Shown here: piece after piece, positions 17,874 through 28,040 of the stretch | Position numbering within the stretch: position 1 is the stretch's first letter | How the letters are laid out: the number at the start of each line of letters is the position of its first letter | From: an uncultured Thiotrichaceae bacterium | GTDB taxonomy: Bacteria; Pseudomonadota; Gammaproteobacteria; Thiotrichales; Thiotrichaceae | Reading direction: 5' to 3' | Length of the DNA stretch: 64,000 nt | NCBI GenBank assembly: GCA_937925855.1 | Contig: CALAMO010000025.1 | Location: 1-64,000 of the forward strand | Made by a program: the position numbers and the translations under genes | The notes under the pieces: generated by a model | The model's database searches: none | Seen by the model: the letters and a program-made list of their open reading frames with translations, nothing else | Told to the model about the DNA's origin: nothing

Positions 17874-18944
17874 TCAATCCCCAAACAGCCCCAAATTCGC
17901 GCCCTGCTCCGGCACATTGCCCTCTTGACTCACCGGCATATTCAGCCCGAAATACTGCCAGGCATGCCGCGTTGCCACTCGCCCTCGCGGCGTACGCATC
18001 ATAAAGCCCTGTTGAATCAGATAAGGTTCCAGCACATCCTCAATCGTACCGCGCTCCTCCCCAATCGCTGCCGCTAGGCTATCGACCCCCACCGGCCCAC
18101 CGTCAAATTTCTCCAGCATCGCTAGGAGCAAGCGCCGATCCATGTGGTCAAAGCCCTGTTCGTCCACATTCAGCATATTGAGCGCCTTATCCGCCATCTC
18201 ATTGGTAATCAGACCATCGCCTTTAATTTGGGCATAGTCGCGCACCCGCCGCAGCAGGCGATTGGCAATGCGCGGCGTCCCCCGCGCTCGGCGCGCAATC
18301 TCATAGGCACCCGCATCATCAATCGCTACCCCAAGAATCCCAGCGGCGCGAGTAACGATATAAGCCAGGTCGGTGACATTATAAAATTCCAGTCGTTGTA
18401 CAATGCCAAAACGATCCCGCAGCGGTGAGGTCAACAGGCCCGCGCGGGTTGTTGCGCCCACCAGGGTGAACGGCGGTAAATCTAGCTTGATTGAGCGGGC
18501 CGCCGGGCCTTCACCGATCATAATATCGAGTTGAAAATCCTCCATCGCGGGATAGAGGATCTCTTCTACCATTGGGCTAAGCCGGTGAATTTCATCAATA
18601 AACAGTACGTCATGCGGTTCTAGATTGGTCAGCAGCGCAGCCAGGTCACCGGCTTTTTCCAGCACCGGGCCAGAGGTTTGGCGCAGATTGGCGCTCATTT
18701 CCTGGGCGATGATATTGGAGAGCGTGGTTTTACCGAGACCAGGCGGGCCAAAAATCAGTGTATGATCCAAGGCATCACCACGCCCTATCGCTGCGCCAAT
18801 GAAAATTTCCATCTGTTCGCAGACGACGGGCTGGCCGACATAGTCCTTGAGGCGGCGCGGGCGAATTTGCTCATCCACCCGATTTTCTTCAGGGGAACCC
18901 TGTGGTGTAATCATGCGCGCGGTGTCCTCGCTGCTATCGATCAT
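17874..18944 (-). CDS. ruvB: Holliday junction branch-migration ATPase RuvB
   Basis: Hexameric AAA+ motor that drives branch migration together with RuvA. The 356-residue protein shows the [12 protein letters not shown]-terminus, Walker [10 protein letters not shown], Walker B LFIDEIH, the sensor VGATTRAG, the arginine-finger region PLRDRFG, and the C-terminal winged-helix domain ending in [10 protein letters not shown] start further downstream (M11) is possible but the upstream one is kept. Neither ruvA nor ruvC is adjacent on this side; they would lie outside the local plus/minus arrangement. It converges on the HtrA gene with a 39-base gap. Confidence 0.97.
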   Translation of the reverse strand: MIDSSEDTARMITPQGSPEENRVDEQIRPRRLKDYVGQPVVCEQMEIFIGAAIGRGDALDHTLIFGPPGLGKTTLSNIIAQEMSANLRQTSGPVLEKAGDLAALLTNLEPHDVLFIDEIHRLSPMVEEILYPAMEDFQLDIMIGEGPAARSIKLDLPPFTLVGATTRAGLLTSPLRDRFGIVQRLEFYNVTDLAYIVTRAAGILGVAIDDAGAYEIARRARGTPRIANRLLRRVRDYAQIKGDGLITNEMADKALNMLNVDEQGFDHMDRRLLLAMLEKFDGGPVGVDSLAAAIGEERGTIEDVLEPYLIQQGFMMRTPRGRVATRHAWQYFGLNMPVSQEGNVPEQGANLGLFGD

Positions 18945-19015
18945 CGCCCCATTCCTGTGATAGCCTCAGCAAGATATTTCATTACAGCGGTGCCTTCCAT
19001 CTTACCCAAATACCC

Positions 19016-19480
19016 TTAGTCCAGTGCTTCAACCAGAAAAGTAATCCCCTCAACGCCGACGACTTTGACCGGTGTGCCCGCAGGCATATCCTTGCCCTGA
19101 ACCCGCCAGTTAGCGTCTACAATGCGCACCGAGCCACGCCCCTGTACGATGGCCTGAGACAGGGTGTATTCTTTGCCGATATAGCTATGCAGCCGGTTAT
19201 TGAGGGTTGGATCAGGCGTGGGTAGGCTATCTTCATTAAAAAAGTGTGACTTACGCCAGACCAAAACGCTAACCCCAGAAACAATGGCAAACACCAGTAG
19301 CTGCCAGCCCAGCGCTAAGTCAGGCAACAGCCACAGCACGAGACCGGTTGCTAGCGCTCCGGCTCCAAACCACATCAGAATGGCACCCGGTGCCATGATT
19401 TCCAGTGCAAGAAATGCAACGCCCAGAATCAACCAGTACCAAAACTGGATTGGCTCATTGAGAAAAGATGAAAGTTCCAT
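19016..19480 (-). CDS. NfeD-family membrane protein
   Basis: A 154-residue protein with three to four hydrophobic segments (WYWLILGVAFLALEI, MWFGAGALATGLVLWL, WQLLVFAIVSGVSVLVW) followed by a C-terminal OB-fold (YIGKEYTLSQAIVQGRGSVRI to FLVEALD). This is the short NfeD1b-type partner of SPFH/stomatin proteins. The ATG at 19480 is chosen, since the upstream in-frame extension reads through qmcA coding sequence. It starts four bases beyond the qmcA stop, so the two form an operon, and the pair probably acts together in membrane microdomain organisation or quality control. Confidence 0.9.
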   Translation of the reverse strand: MELSSFLNEPIQFWYWLILGVAFLALEIMAPGAILMWFGAGALATGLVLWLLPDLALGWQLLVFAIVSGVSVLVWRKSHFFNEDSLPTPDPTLNNRLHSYIGKEYTLSQAIVQGRGSVRIVDANWRVQGKDMPAGTPVKVVGVEGITFLVEALD

Positions 19481-19484
19481 ATGT

Positions 19485-20372
19485 TTACCCCTTGGTATCG
19501 TCCTTAGTGGCTTTCCACAGTTCACTAATGCTGCCAATGGAGCCGATAACGCTGCTGCTGTCCAGGGGCATGAATATTGTCTTCTGTTGATTGGAATCAG
19601 CAAACTTACCCAGGGCCTCCACATATTTTTGGGCCACAAAATAGTTCAGGGCCTGCACATCGCCCTGTGCAATTGCCTCTGAAACCATTTGGGTGGACTT
19701 GGCTTCGGCCATGGCTTCCCGTTCACGGGCTTCGGCGCGCAGGAAGGCTGCTGTTTTTGCCCCTTCGGCTTCCAGAATTTCAGACTCTTTGGCACCCTGA
19801 GCCTCGGTAATTTGCGCCCGCTTTCTGCGCTCCGCCGTCATTTGCAGGTTCATGGCATTAATCAGGTCGGTCGGTGGGTTAATATCCTTAATTTCTACCC
19901 GCAGTACCTTAACCCCCCAGGCGTTCGTGGCATCATCCACAATATTTAACAGACGCGCGCCAATTTCATCGCGCTTACTCAACAGGTCATCTAATTGAAA
20001 AGAGCCGCAGACCGAACGCAGATTGGTCATGGTCAAATTAAGGATCGCATGCTCCAGATTATTTACTTCATAGGAGGATTTGGCCGGATCAAAAATCTGG
20101 TAGAACACGATGCCATCGACCGTGACGTTCGCATTATCGGCGGTGATAATTTGTTGTGGCAGGATGTCCAGCACCTGTTCCATCATATTCACCTTATGCC
20201 CCACGCGATAAATAATGGGTACCAATAGGCCAAGGCCGGGCTGGAAGGTACGTACGTAGCGCCCGAAGCGTTCAATGGTGTAGGCGTAACCCTGGGGTAC
20301 CATTTTCACGCCCATGAAAATTAAGAGAACAATCAGCGCCAGGATCGCAAGTGCAAATGACTGAAACAACAT
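19485..20372 (-). CDS. qmcA: SPFH/band 7 stomatin-like membrane protein (QmcA-like)
   Basis: A 295-residue stomatin-family protein with one N-terminal transmembrane helix (residues 3-20), then the SPFH domain (VPQGYAYTIERFGRY, QPGLGLLVPII, ITADNANVTVDGIVFYQI) and a coiled-coil rich in alanine and glutamate (EAQGAKESEILEAEGAKTAA). It probably scaffolds protein quality-control complexes at the inner membrane. AAGGAG lies seven bases before the start. It is the first gene of a two-gene operon with the NfeD partner, the usual arrangement for this family. Confidence 0.92.
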   Translation of the reverse strand: MLFQSFALAILALIVLLIFMGVKMVPQGYAYTIERFGRYVRTFQPGLGLLVPIIYRVGHKVNMMEQVLDILPQQIITADNANVTVDGIVFYQIFDPAKSSYEVNNLEHAILNLTMTNLRSVCGSFQLDDLLSKRDEIGARLLNIVDDATNAWGVKVLRVEIKDINPPTDLINAMNLQMTAERRKRAQITEAQGAKESEILEAEGAKTAAFLRAEAREREAMAEAKSTQMVSEAIAQGDVQALNYFVAQKYVEALGKFADSNQQKTIFMPLDSSSVIGSIGSISELWKATKDDTKG

Positions 20373-20603
20373 AAAGCAGCTCCTTGTTAAGCTTGAAGAA
20401 AATCAGTGGCCTGATTCGTCGATTTATTATGCTTATTACTGCTGTATTAAAGCATAAAGCGGGCGTAGGCGCTGTATTTCCGCAGCCGTCATCGTTTGAT
20501 TGGCTGTTGCCTATCCCCAGAAACAAACGTGGCTTTAGTCGTTTAGTTTGTCTCAGCGTGCTGTCGGGTTAGAATAGCGCGTTTTATTGCCGGTCAGCCC
20601 ACT

Positions 20604-23600
20604 GTGAGCGATACGTCCAACCCTAATCAACGAGCATTACGTCAAAAACTGTCTGCCTGTATGGGGGCGGATCGTTTTCGATTGCGCCGTGATTTACAGC
20701 GCTTGGAACGTAAGCCGGACGCGGCTAAGTTACAGCAGTGGCTGGAAAAAGTGGCCGCCTCCGCCCAGCGCCGTAGCCTGCGCGAGCAGCATATACCCAA
20801 GCCGGAATATCCCGCTGATTTACCGGTTGCGCAGCGCCGTGCTGAAATCATTAAGGCCATCCGCGAGCATCAGGTCATCGTGATCTGTGGTGAAACGGGT
20901 TCTGGTAAAACCACTCAGCTCCCGAAAATGTGCCTGGATGCAGGCTTGGGCATTAATGGTTTCATTGGCCACACCCAGCCGCGCCGTCTCGCTGCGCGTA
21001 GCGTCGCTGCACGTATCGCCGAAGAACTGCATAGCCCGCTGGGTAAACAAGTCGGTTACAAGGTACGCTTCACCGATAAAAGTGATAAAAACAGCTATAT
21101 CAAACTGATGACCGATGGTATTTTGCTGGCTGAAATTCAGCAGGATCGTTTTCTTAATCAATACGATACGCTGATTATTGATGAGGCACATGAGCGCAGC
21201 CTCAATATCGACTTTCTGTTGGGTTATTTGAAATGGCTATTGCCGCGTCGCCGTGACCTCAAGGTCATCATCACCTCCGCGACCATCGACCCGCAGCGTT
21301 TCTCCAGTCATTTTGACCGTGCACCTATCATTGAAGTATCGGGCCGCACTTACCCGGTTGAACTGCGCTATAGGCCCTTGATTGACGTTGAGGGCGACGA
21401 CGAACGTGATCAGACTGAGGCGGTGCTGGCGGCGGTAGATGAGCTGTGTCGGGAAGGCAACGGCGATATTTTGGTATTTTTGCCGGGAGAGCGGGAGATT
21501 CGTGAGACCGCAGAAGCACTGCGTAAACACCTGCCGCCACATATTGATACCCTCCCGCTGTTTGCGCGTCTGTCGGCTGAGGAGCAGTACCGCGTCTTTG
21601 AAACGCATGCGCGTCGCCGCGTCGTGCTGGCGACCAACGTTGCGGAAACTTCGCTCACTGTGCCTGGAATTAAGTATGTGATTGATGCTGGTACCGCCCG
21701 GATTTCGCGTTATTCCTGGCGCGCCGGTGTACAACGTTTACCGATAGAAAAGGTGTCGCAGGCGTCGGCTAATCAGCGTTCTGGGCGCTGTGGCCGGGTT
21801 TCTTCTGGGATTGCGATTCGGCTGTATACCGAGGAGGACTATCAGGCTCGGCCTGAGTTTACCGAACCGGAAATTTTGCGCACTAATTTGGCCTCAGTCA
21901 TCCTGCAAATGGAGCTGATGCAGCTGGGCGATATAGAACAATTTCCTTTTGTCGAAGCACCGGATGTACGCCTGATTCGCGATGGTTACAAGCTGCTGTT
22001 TGAAGTGGGGGCAGTCGATGCGGATTACCAGCTCACCCAAACTGGCCGCATGTTGGCTAAGCTGCCGATTGACCCGCGTTTGGGGCGCATGCTGCTGACC
22101 GCTGAAAAAGAAAGTGTGCTGCCTGAGCTACTGATTATTGTTTCTGCGCTGGCGATACAAGACCCGCGTGAGCGCCCGCTGGAGAAGCAGCAGGCCGCCG
22201 ATGAAAGCCATGCGCGCTTTAAAACCAAAACGTCTGATTTTCTGAGCTTGCTGCGGCTGTGGAACTATGTGCAGGGCCAGCGCAAGGCGCTCTCGAACAG
22301 CCAATACCGCAAGCTGTGCAAGCGCGAGTTCCTGTCGTGGGTAAGGTTACAGGAATGGTTTGATATTCAGCATCAGGTGCGGTCTACGCTGGCGGAGTTG
22401 GGGCTTGGTGGGAAGGCACTCACTACTTCGCGCCCTGACAAAGAGAAGGAAGCGGGAGACGATGAAGCCCCCGAATTTGACTACAACGGCATTCACCGCA
22501 GTTTGCTATCTGGCCTGCTCGGTAACATCGGCCTTAAAGATGAAGCGAGCGAATACCTCGGGGCTAATGGGCGCAAGTTCCTTATTTTCCCCGGTTCGGG
22601 GTTACGCCGGAAAGCGCCGCAGTGGGTCATGGCGGCGGAGCTCGTCGAAACCTCCAAGCTTTATGCGCGCACGGTTGCCAAGATTCAACCGGAATGGATC
22701 GAAGAATTTGCGGCTCATCTGTTAAAACGCCATTACACCGAACCTCACTGGGAGCAAAAGCCCGCAGATGTCGCGGCATTTGAGCGTACCTCACTCTACG
22801 GTATTACCATCACCGCCAAGCGCAGCGTCAGCTATGGTCGCATCGATCCCAAAACCTGCCGCGAACTGTTTATCCGCCATGCACTGGTGTATGGCGAGTA
22901 CCGCACCCATGCGCCGTTCTTTGCGCATAACGCGCAGCTCGTGTCGGCTATTGAAACGCTGGAGGCGAAGGGGCGGCGGCGCGATATTCTGGTGGATGAG
23001 CAGCTGCTGTGTGATTTTTTTGAGCCGCTGATTCCGGCGCAGGTATATAACAAGCATTCCTTTGAGCGCTGGCGTAAGCAGGCGGAAGCGAAGAACCCGA
23101 AGCTGCTGTTTTTAACCCGTGATTATCTGATGCAGCGTGATGCTGGACTGGAGCGCAGCGGTCAGTTCCCAGACAATATTGCTGTGCAGGGCATGATACT
23201 GCCGCTGCGCTATCATTTTGAACCGAATGCTGAGGATGATGGCGTGACGGTGCGTGTGCCTTTGCTCGCGCTGAATCAGCTCTCGGCGTTGCGGTTTGAA
23301 TATCTGGTGCCAGGGATGCTGGAAGATAAAGTGACCGCGCTGATTCGCGGCCTGCCCAAGCAGATTCGCAAGCAGTTTGTGCCCGCACCGGATTACGCGC
23401 GTGCCTGCCTGGAAGCCATAGCACCCAGTGAGACCGTGCCGCTTGTGCAGGCGGTGAGCGAGCAGCTGCTGCGTATGAGTGGCACCCGCATTGACGCGGA
23501 AGTCTGGGCGCAGGTTGTGCTGGAAGATCATCTACTGATGCGCTTTGAGGTGGTGGATGATGCGGATGTGGTGGTGAAAACGGGTCGCAGCTGGCAGGCG

Positions 23601-24512
23601 TTGCGCAATAAGGTGCAGCAGCAGGCCAAACAGGAATTGCAGCAGCAGCCCGTACAGACGTTTGAACAGCAGGGGCTGAAAAAGTGGGATTTTGGTGATC
23701 TGCCGGACACGCATCAGCTCGATATGAACGGGATGAAGCTGCATGCCTGGCCCGCTTTGCTGGACACCCAACAAACCGTTGCGATTAAGCTATTTGATAA
23801 TCAGGATGCCGCCCTGCGCGCGCATCGTATGGGGGTGCTGCGGCTGTTTATGCTGGCTGCGCCTACTGAGGCGAAGGCGTTGCCGAAACAGATCGCCACG
23901 ATGCAGAAATTGTGTATGCACTACGCCGCCACCGGTAAATGTGAGGAACTGAAAGCAAGTATCACGCACTATGCGTTCCGGCAGGCGTTTGCGGATGCGC
24001 TGGATATTCGGCAGCAGGCCGCGTTTGAAACGGCGCTGGCGGCGGGGCGTAAACAGCTTTTCGCCGAGGCGCAGGCGTTGGGTCGCTTACTGGCTCCGGC
24101 TTTTGAGACTTATCATAGTGTGCGTAAGCAGCTCAAAGGGCGGGTTCAGCCGAGCTGGCTGGAGGCGTTGAATGATATTAACGATCAGCTCGGCCATTTG
24201 ATCTACGTCGGCTTTTTGGTAGAGATGGATAACGAAGCGCTGCGGCATTTGGCGCGTTACCTAAAGGGCATTCAGCGCCGCTTGGAAAAACTGGCGGATG
24301 CGCCAGGTAAAGATCGGGCGCTGCGGGTACAGGTGCAGCCTTACTGGGATCGCTATAAGGCCTTGCGACAGCAGGTGTCGCTGGTTACACCGGAGCTGAG
24401 TGCATACCGCTGGATGATTGAAGAATTTCGCGTGTCTTTATTTGCTCAGGAGTTGGGCACGGCCAAGCCGGTGTCAGCGAAGCGCCTGGATAAGCAGCTG
24501 GGACAGCTATAG
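20604..24512 (+). CDS. hrpA: ATP-dependent RNA helicase HrpA
   Basis: A DEAH-box helicase of 1302 residues, matching the unusually long gammaproteobacterial HrpA. Motifs seen are Walker A GETGSGKTTQLPK, DEAH in LIIDEAHERSLN, SATIDPQRF (motif III), ETSLTVPGIKYVIDAG and QRSGRCGRVSSG (motif VI), then the winged-helix/OB-fold region and the DUF3418 C-terminal region. The start is GTG at 20604, directly before SDTSNPNQRALRQKL, and no strong ribosome site is visible. HrpA acts on stalled ribosomes and in mRNA processing of some fimbrial operons. It is transcribed alone, with no frame disruption. Confidence 0.97.
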   Translation: MSDTSNPNQRALRQKLSACMGADRFRLRRDLQRLERKPDAAKLQQWLEKVAASAQRRSLREQHIPKPEYPADLPVAQRRAEIIKAIREHQVIVICGETGSGKTTQLPKMCLDAGLGINGFIGHTQPRRLAARSVAARIAEELHSPLGKQVGYKVRFTDKSDKNSYIKLMTDGILLAEIQQDRFLNQYDTLIIDEAHERSLNIDFLLGYLKWLLPRRRDLKVIITSATIDPQRFSSHFDRAPIIEVSGRTYPVELRYRPLIDVEGDDERDQTEAVLAAVDELCREGNGDILVFLPGEREIRETAEALRKHLPPHIDTLPLFARLSAEEQYRVFETHARRRVVLATNVAETSLTVPGIKYVIDAGTARISRYSWRAGVQRLPIEKVSQASANQRSGRCGRVSSGIAIRLYTEEDYQARPEFTEPEILRTNLASVILQMELMQLGDIEQFPFVEAPDVRLIRDGYKLLFEVGAVDADYQLTQTGRMLAKLPIDPRLGRMLLTAEKESVLPELLIIVSALAIQDPRERPLEKQQAADESHARFKTKTSDFLSLLRLWNYVQGQRKALSNSQYRKLCKREFLSWVRLQEWFDIQHQVRSTLAELGLGGKALTTSRPDKEKEAGDDEAPEFDYNGIHRSLLSGLLGNIGLKDEASEYLGANGRKFLIFPGSGLRRKAPQWVMAAELVETSKLYARTVAKIQPEWIEEFAAHLLKRHYTEPHWEQKPADVAAFERTSLYGITITAKRSVSYGRIDPKTCRELFIRHALVYGEYRTHAPFFAHNAQLVSAIETLEAKGRRRDILVDEQLLCDFFEPLIPAQVYNKHSFERWRKQAEAKNPKLLFLTRDYLMQRDAGLERSGQFPDNIAVQGMILPLRYHFEPNAEDDGVTVRVPLLALNQLSALRFEYLVPGMLEDKVTALIRGLPKQIRKQFVPAPDYARACLEAIAPSETVPLVQAVSEQLLRMSGTRIDAEVWAQVVLEDHLLMRFEVVDDADVVVKTGRSWQALRNKVQQQAKQELQQQPVQTFEQQGLKKWDFGDLPDTHQLDMNGMKLHAWPALLDTQQTVAIKLFDNQDAALRAHRMGVLRLFMLAAPTEAKALPKQIATMQKLCMHYAATGKCEELKASITHYAFRQAFADALDIRQQAAFETALAAGRKQLFAEAQALGRLLAPAFETYHSVRKQLKGRVQPSWLEALNDINDQLGHLIYVGFLVEMDNEALRHLARYLKGIQRRLEKLADAPGKDRALRVQVQPYWDRYKALRQQVSLVTPELSAYRWMIEEFRVSLFAQELGTAKPVSAKRLDKQLGQL

Positions 24513-24623
24513 GATATCGGTCACAAATTCTGCACATCAAACCATAATATTTCCACATCCCGCGCATTAAGTGCGCACAGCCGCCGCCTATTCTGGTTGT
24601 TAAATCAATGACTGGAGTGCTTT

Positions 24624-26027
24624 ATGTCAGACCCAACACAAGTTAATCATGCGCCGCGCCCGGTGCAACAGCGCTACACCGTAAAATTTATCACGATTGC
24701 CCTGCTGATTTTATTCCTGCTCATCCCACAGGGCTTTTTGCTGAGCCTGATCGGTGAGCGGGCCAATTGGCGGCAGCAGGCGTACGATAGCATTCAGCAA
24801 AGCTGGCCAGGGCGACAGACACTGGGTGGGCCTTTGTTAAAAATCCCCTATGAGATCTCTTATGCGGCGAAGGAGCAGGTGAAAGACGACCGGGGTGGGC
24901 TGCGCGAAATTACCAAAACCCTGCGGCGTAAGGATGTCTTGTATGTCATGCCGCAGCAGCTGGAGATGCAGAGCAAGCTGGCAAGCAGCATGCGCTATCG
25001 CGGTATTTATGAAGTACCGGTGTATACCAATGATTTACAGGTCAGCGGGGTGTTTAGCACAAAGCCACTGCTGGATTTGCTGCGAGCGCACAAGGGCAAG
25101 CAGATCACGTTTGATACACCGCAGCTATCGGTGCTGGTGCGGGATCAGCGGGGTATTGCGCTACCGCCAGTGTTGCAGTGGGGTAATAGTAAGCTGGCGT
25201 TCCAACCGGGCAGTCAGCTGGCAGAGGCGTCGTCCGGCATGCATGCTAAATTGCCCGCTATCAATACTGGGAGCAGGCAGCTCATTGCGTTTGGGTATAA
25301 TCTCACGCTGCGTGGCATGCGCAGCATGGATTTTGCGCTGCTGTCGGAAAACACTGAGGTGCAGCTGATTTCAGACTGGCCGCACCCCCGATTTAGAGGA
25401 GAATTATTGCCGGAACAGCGCGAGGTGACTGCGACGGGTTTCAGCGCAAACTGGCGAGCTTCTGCCTTTTCTTACAATGTGAGTGGAGCGCTGGAGGACT
25501 GCCGCAACGGTCAGTGTAATCATCTGCTGCGGCGCACGGTAGGCTTTGAGCTATTGCAGCCGGTTGATGTCTATCAGCAGTCAGAGCGCAGCATTAAGTA
25601 CGCCCTGTTGTTTATTGTATTGACCTTTGTTGTGCTGATTCTATTTGAGCTATTGAAAAAGCTGCGGGTACATCCGATTCAATATACGCTGGTCGGGATG
25701 GCGCTGACCGTTTTTTATCTGCTGCTGATCTCCCTGTCGGAATACATGAATTTTAAGGTGGCCTATGGGATCGCCGCGCTGGCGAATATCGGTCTGCTGA
25801 CGCTGTATTTTGGTTCGATTTTACATAGCCGCAGGCTGGGGCTGCTGCTGGGAGGCGGTTTGGTAAGTTTGTATGCGGTTCTCTATATTATTTTACAGGC
25901 CGAGGATAAATCGCTGCTGATGGGGAGTGTCTTGATCTTTATCATACTGGCGATGCTTATGTTGGCCACTCGTCACCTGGATTGGTACGCACTGATGCAG
26001 CTGGAAAAGGCCAAGTCCGCTCAATAG
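24624..26027 (+). CDS. creD: inner-membrane protein CreD
   Basis: A 467-residue CreD/CET-family protein with an N-terminal membrane helix (FITIALLILFLLIPQGFLLSLI), a periplasmic domain of about 290 residues, and a C-terminal cluster of hydrophobic helices (YALLFIVLTFVVLILFELL onward). In enteric bacteria CreD belongs to the CreBC regulon and affects envelope integrity and colicin tolerance. Here creBC is not adjacent. GGAG at good spacing supports the ATG at 24624. The biochemical function of the family is unknown. Confidence 0.93.
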   Translation: MSDPTQVNHAPRPVQQRYTVKFITIALLILFLLIPQGFLLSLIGERANWRQQAYDSIQQSWPGRQTLGGPLLKIPYEISYAAKEQVKDDRGGLREITKTLRRKDVLYVMPQQLEMQSKLASSMRYRGIYEVPVYTNDLQVSGVFSTKPLLDLLRAHKGKQITFDTPQLSVLVRDQRGIALPPVLQWGNSKLAFQPGSQLAEASSGMHAKLPAINTGSRQLIAFGYNLTLRGMRSMDFALLSENTEVQLISDWPHPRFRGELLPEQREVTATGFSANWRASAFSYNVSGALEDCRNGQCNHLLRRTVGFELLQPVDVYQQSERSIKYALLFIVLTFVVLILFELLKKLRVHPIQYTLVGMALTVFYLLLISLSEYMNFKVAYGIAALANIGLLTLYFGSILHSRRLGLLLGGGLVSLYAVLYIILQAEDKSLLMGSVLIFIILAMLMLATRHLDWYALMQLEKAKSAQ

Positions 26028-26059
26028 GTTGTAACAGGCTGCAACGGGTGGTACTGGCC

Positions 26060-26938
26060 TTAATAGGCAAACTTACCGTCGCGCAGCAGGTCGGCTTCCA
26101 TCATCGCCACCTCGCGTGCGCCAGAAAGCACAATATCGGGATCAGGCACGTAATCCAGTGTCTGATCCTGTGGTGCGTAGGGCACTGAATTGAGAATGGT
26201 CTTCATCACATTGAGGCGGGCACGGTATTTGTTGTTGGCACGAATCACCGTCCATGGGGCGGCTGAAGTATGGGTGCGTTTTAGCATGCTGTATTTCTGG
26301 TTAGTAAATTCATCCCAGCGCTCCTGAGCCTGCATATCGACCTGGCTGAGTTTCCACTGCCGTAGCGGGTCATTCTGGCGGCGCTCAAAGCGACGGGCCT
26401 GCTCTTCTTGGGTAACGCTGAAGTAGAGTTTGATGAGCACGGTGCCCTGGCGCACGAGGTCTTTCTCAAAACCGGTGACGCCCTTCATGAAGTTTTTATA
26501 TTCCTGTTCGGTGCAAAAGCCGAACACGGGTTCCACCATGGCGCGGTTATACCAGCTGCGGTCAAACAGGACCATTTCACCACCGCGTGGAAATTCACGC
26601 ACATATTTTTGAAAAAACCACTGGGAACGTTCGGTTTCATTGGGTTTGCCCAGCGCGACGACGCGGTACTTTTTTTCATTCATATAGCGTGTCACCCGCC
26701 GAATAGTGCCGCCTTTACCGGAGGCATCACGACCCTCAAACAGTATAATCATGCGCCGCTGGGTCTGGTCGAGGTATTTTTGTAGCCGGATGAGCTCAGC
26801 CTGATAGGGTTTTAGGCTTTGTTCAAGCCGCCGCCGCTTAACCGCTTTTTTTGTGCGGGCGGTCAGGCGAGTCAGGGTGGCTTGTAAGGCGATATTTTCC
26901 TGCGTGAGGCGTTGAATCGTCTGTTCGCAATCGGCCAT
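26060..26938 (-). CDS. ppk2: polyphosphate kinase 2 (PPK2 family)
   Basis: Uses polyphosphate to phosphorylate nucleotides (GDP or ADP) in the cytosol. The 292-residue single-domain protein has Walker A in FEGRDASGKGGTI, the LGKPNETERSQWFFQKYV segment, Walker B-like LFDRSWYNRAMVEPV and the lid RRQNDPLRQWKLS. These place it in class I PPK2. An N-terminal helical segment precedes the core. It is convergent with creD and has no operon partner. No polyphosphate-related gene (ppk1, ppx) is nearby. Confidence 0.92.
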   Translation of the reverse strand: MADCEQTIQRLTQENIALQATLTRLTARTKKAVKRRRLEQSLKPYQAELIRLQKYLDQTQRRMIILFEGRDASGKGGTIRRVTRYMNEKKYRVVALGKPNETERSQWFFQKYVREFPRGGEMVLFDRSWYNRAMVEPVFGFCTEQEYKNFMKGVTGFEKDLVRQGTVLIKLYFSVTQEEQARRFERRQNDPLRQWKLSQVDMQAQERWDEFTNQKYSMLKRTHTSAAPWTVIRANNKYRARLNVMKTILNSVPYAPQDQTLDYVPDPDIVLSGAREVAMMEADLLRDGKFAY

Positions 26939-27350
26939 AGCGTCTCTCTTGATGAACTGATGCAGTGTTGGTGTTGTCTTATACCCAGCGAATGCTATGA
27001 AAACGTATGGGTTACTGATTATGAAGGCGTAGACTTCTATGCTGATTACGGCGCTGTACAGGATGTATCTGATACGTTTTTATCGTTAGTATAGCGGAAT
27101 AATGGACAGAGAGTGCTGGCGCTGATAAATGTCAAAGCATGTGCTCAATGTCGTTGTATACTCTATAACAAACAGTGCCAGGTTCGATGTAGCCGCAGAC
27201 GGGTGAAAAGATAAGCCTCCCCCCTGCGGATTTCCTGGGTTTTTGTTGAGAGTGTAATCCTACTGTTTGCATGGTTGCAGGCTTGCATACCGGAAGGGAC
27301 ATTCCTTTATGCGCGTTACAATAATGTAGTATTTTTTAATGGAGAGTTAA
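26939..27350. other. 412-base intergenic region, no gene supported
   Basis: This region lies between ppk2 (leftward) and the IalB-like gene (rightward). A 60-codon plus-strand reading frame begins inside the ppk2 antisense strand and has no ribosome site, so I do not call it. The stretch GTTGTATACTCTATAACAA at 27153 is an imperfect inverted repeat and might be an operator. Nothing else stands out. Confidence 0.5.
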
Positions 27351-27848
27351 ATGTTTTCAACGTGGAAACAGGCCATGATGCTGGCCGCATTAGCTTTACC
27401 TGTTGGTCTAGTGCAGGCTGGCGGTAATATTCAAGGACAAAAGTACGGTGATTGGGGAGGGCAGTGTGAAGTAGGCCCTGATAATGCTCGGGTCTGTTAT
27501 ATCCAGCAGGTGCTGTCCAAGACCAATGAAAAAACCCCGATGATGATCACTGTCTTGGGCTACGGTAAGGATAAAAAATTCCCAACGGCTATCTTTGAGC
27601 TGCCGAAAGGAATTGATATGAAACAGGGCATACAGCTGCGTGTCGATCGCTATAAGCCGGTAGGTTTTTCTGGCCGCTGTGATAATAAGGGCTGTCGGGC
27701 TGGGTTTACTCTGGATAATCCACTAACTCAGCAATTCAGTAAGGGCAAGCGTGCCTTAGTCGCTTTCAAAAAGCACGGCCAGAAAGAGCCCGTCATTTTC
27801 CCGATTTCATTACGGGGCGTGGCACATGGCTTGAAGATGGCGCGCTAG
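27351..27848 (+). CDS. invasion-associated locus B (IalB) family periplasmic protein
   Basis: A 165-residue exported protein with a signal peptide ending near LVQAGG. The mature part has the IalB signature: YGDWGGQCEV, a Cys-containing CYIQQVLSK strand, CDNKGCRAGF and FSKGKRALVAF. Four cysteines are present in the mature region, probably forming disulfides. IalB was named for Bartonella erythrocyte invasion, but the family is common in free-living proteobacteria and its role there is unknown. GGAG precedes the ATG. A strong hairpin follows. Confidence 0.88.
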   Translation: MFSTWKQAMMLAALALPVGLVQAGGNIQGQKYGDWGGQCEVGPDNARVCYIQQVLSKTNEKTPMMITVLGYGKDKKFPTAIFELPKGIDMKQGIQLRVDRYKPVGFSGRCDNKGCRAGFTLDNPLTQQFSKGKRALVAFKKHGQKEPVIFPISLRGVAHGLKMAR

Positions 27849-27887
27849 GAAAGCTCAAGCAAAGTCAGCACTAAAATCACAGCCCTT

Positions 27888-27927
27888 AAGCAGAGCTAGA
27901 GTGTGTTGCACACTTCTGGCTCTGCTT
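27888..27927. terminator. long hairpin after the IalB-family gene
   Basis: AAGCAGAGC pairs with GCTCTGCTT, and the stem extends with GTGTG/CACAC around a TTG loop, giving an almost complete 18-bp stem with minor mismatches. There is no T-tract, so it may be a bidirectional or factor-assisted terminator. Confidence 0.5.
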
Positions 27928-28040
27928 CATATCCACACCTGTTTTATGCCTCTTTTACGCTTCAGTGGCGTATCGGTGCTGGCTTTTTGTGGATGGCCTT
28001 ACTATGGTAAGGGTCAACCTCAGTTTGTCAGAGAAAAATT

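Noticed and set aside
18678-19019. 113-codon plus-strand frame opposite ruvB
   Set aside because: Antisense shadow of ruvB and its upstream region, with no ribosome site and no family match.
22948-23424. 158-codon minus-strand frame opposite hrpA
   Set aside because: Antisense shadow of hrpA with a biased composition and no recognisable domain.
26912-27094. 60-codon plus-strand frame between ppk2 and the IalB-like gene
   Set aside because: It starts within the ppk2 antisense strand, has no ribosome-binding site and no recognisable features.
27153-27171. Third copy of the BMC operator near the IalB-like gene
   Set aside because: Only the half TGTATAC matches; the other half is CTATAACA. It lies about 180 bases from the IalB-like start and 215 from ppk2, so I treat it as chance.
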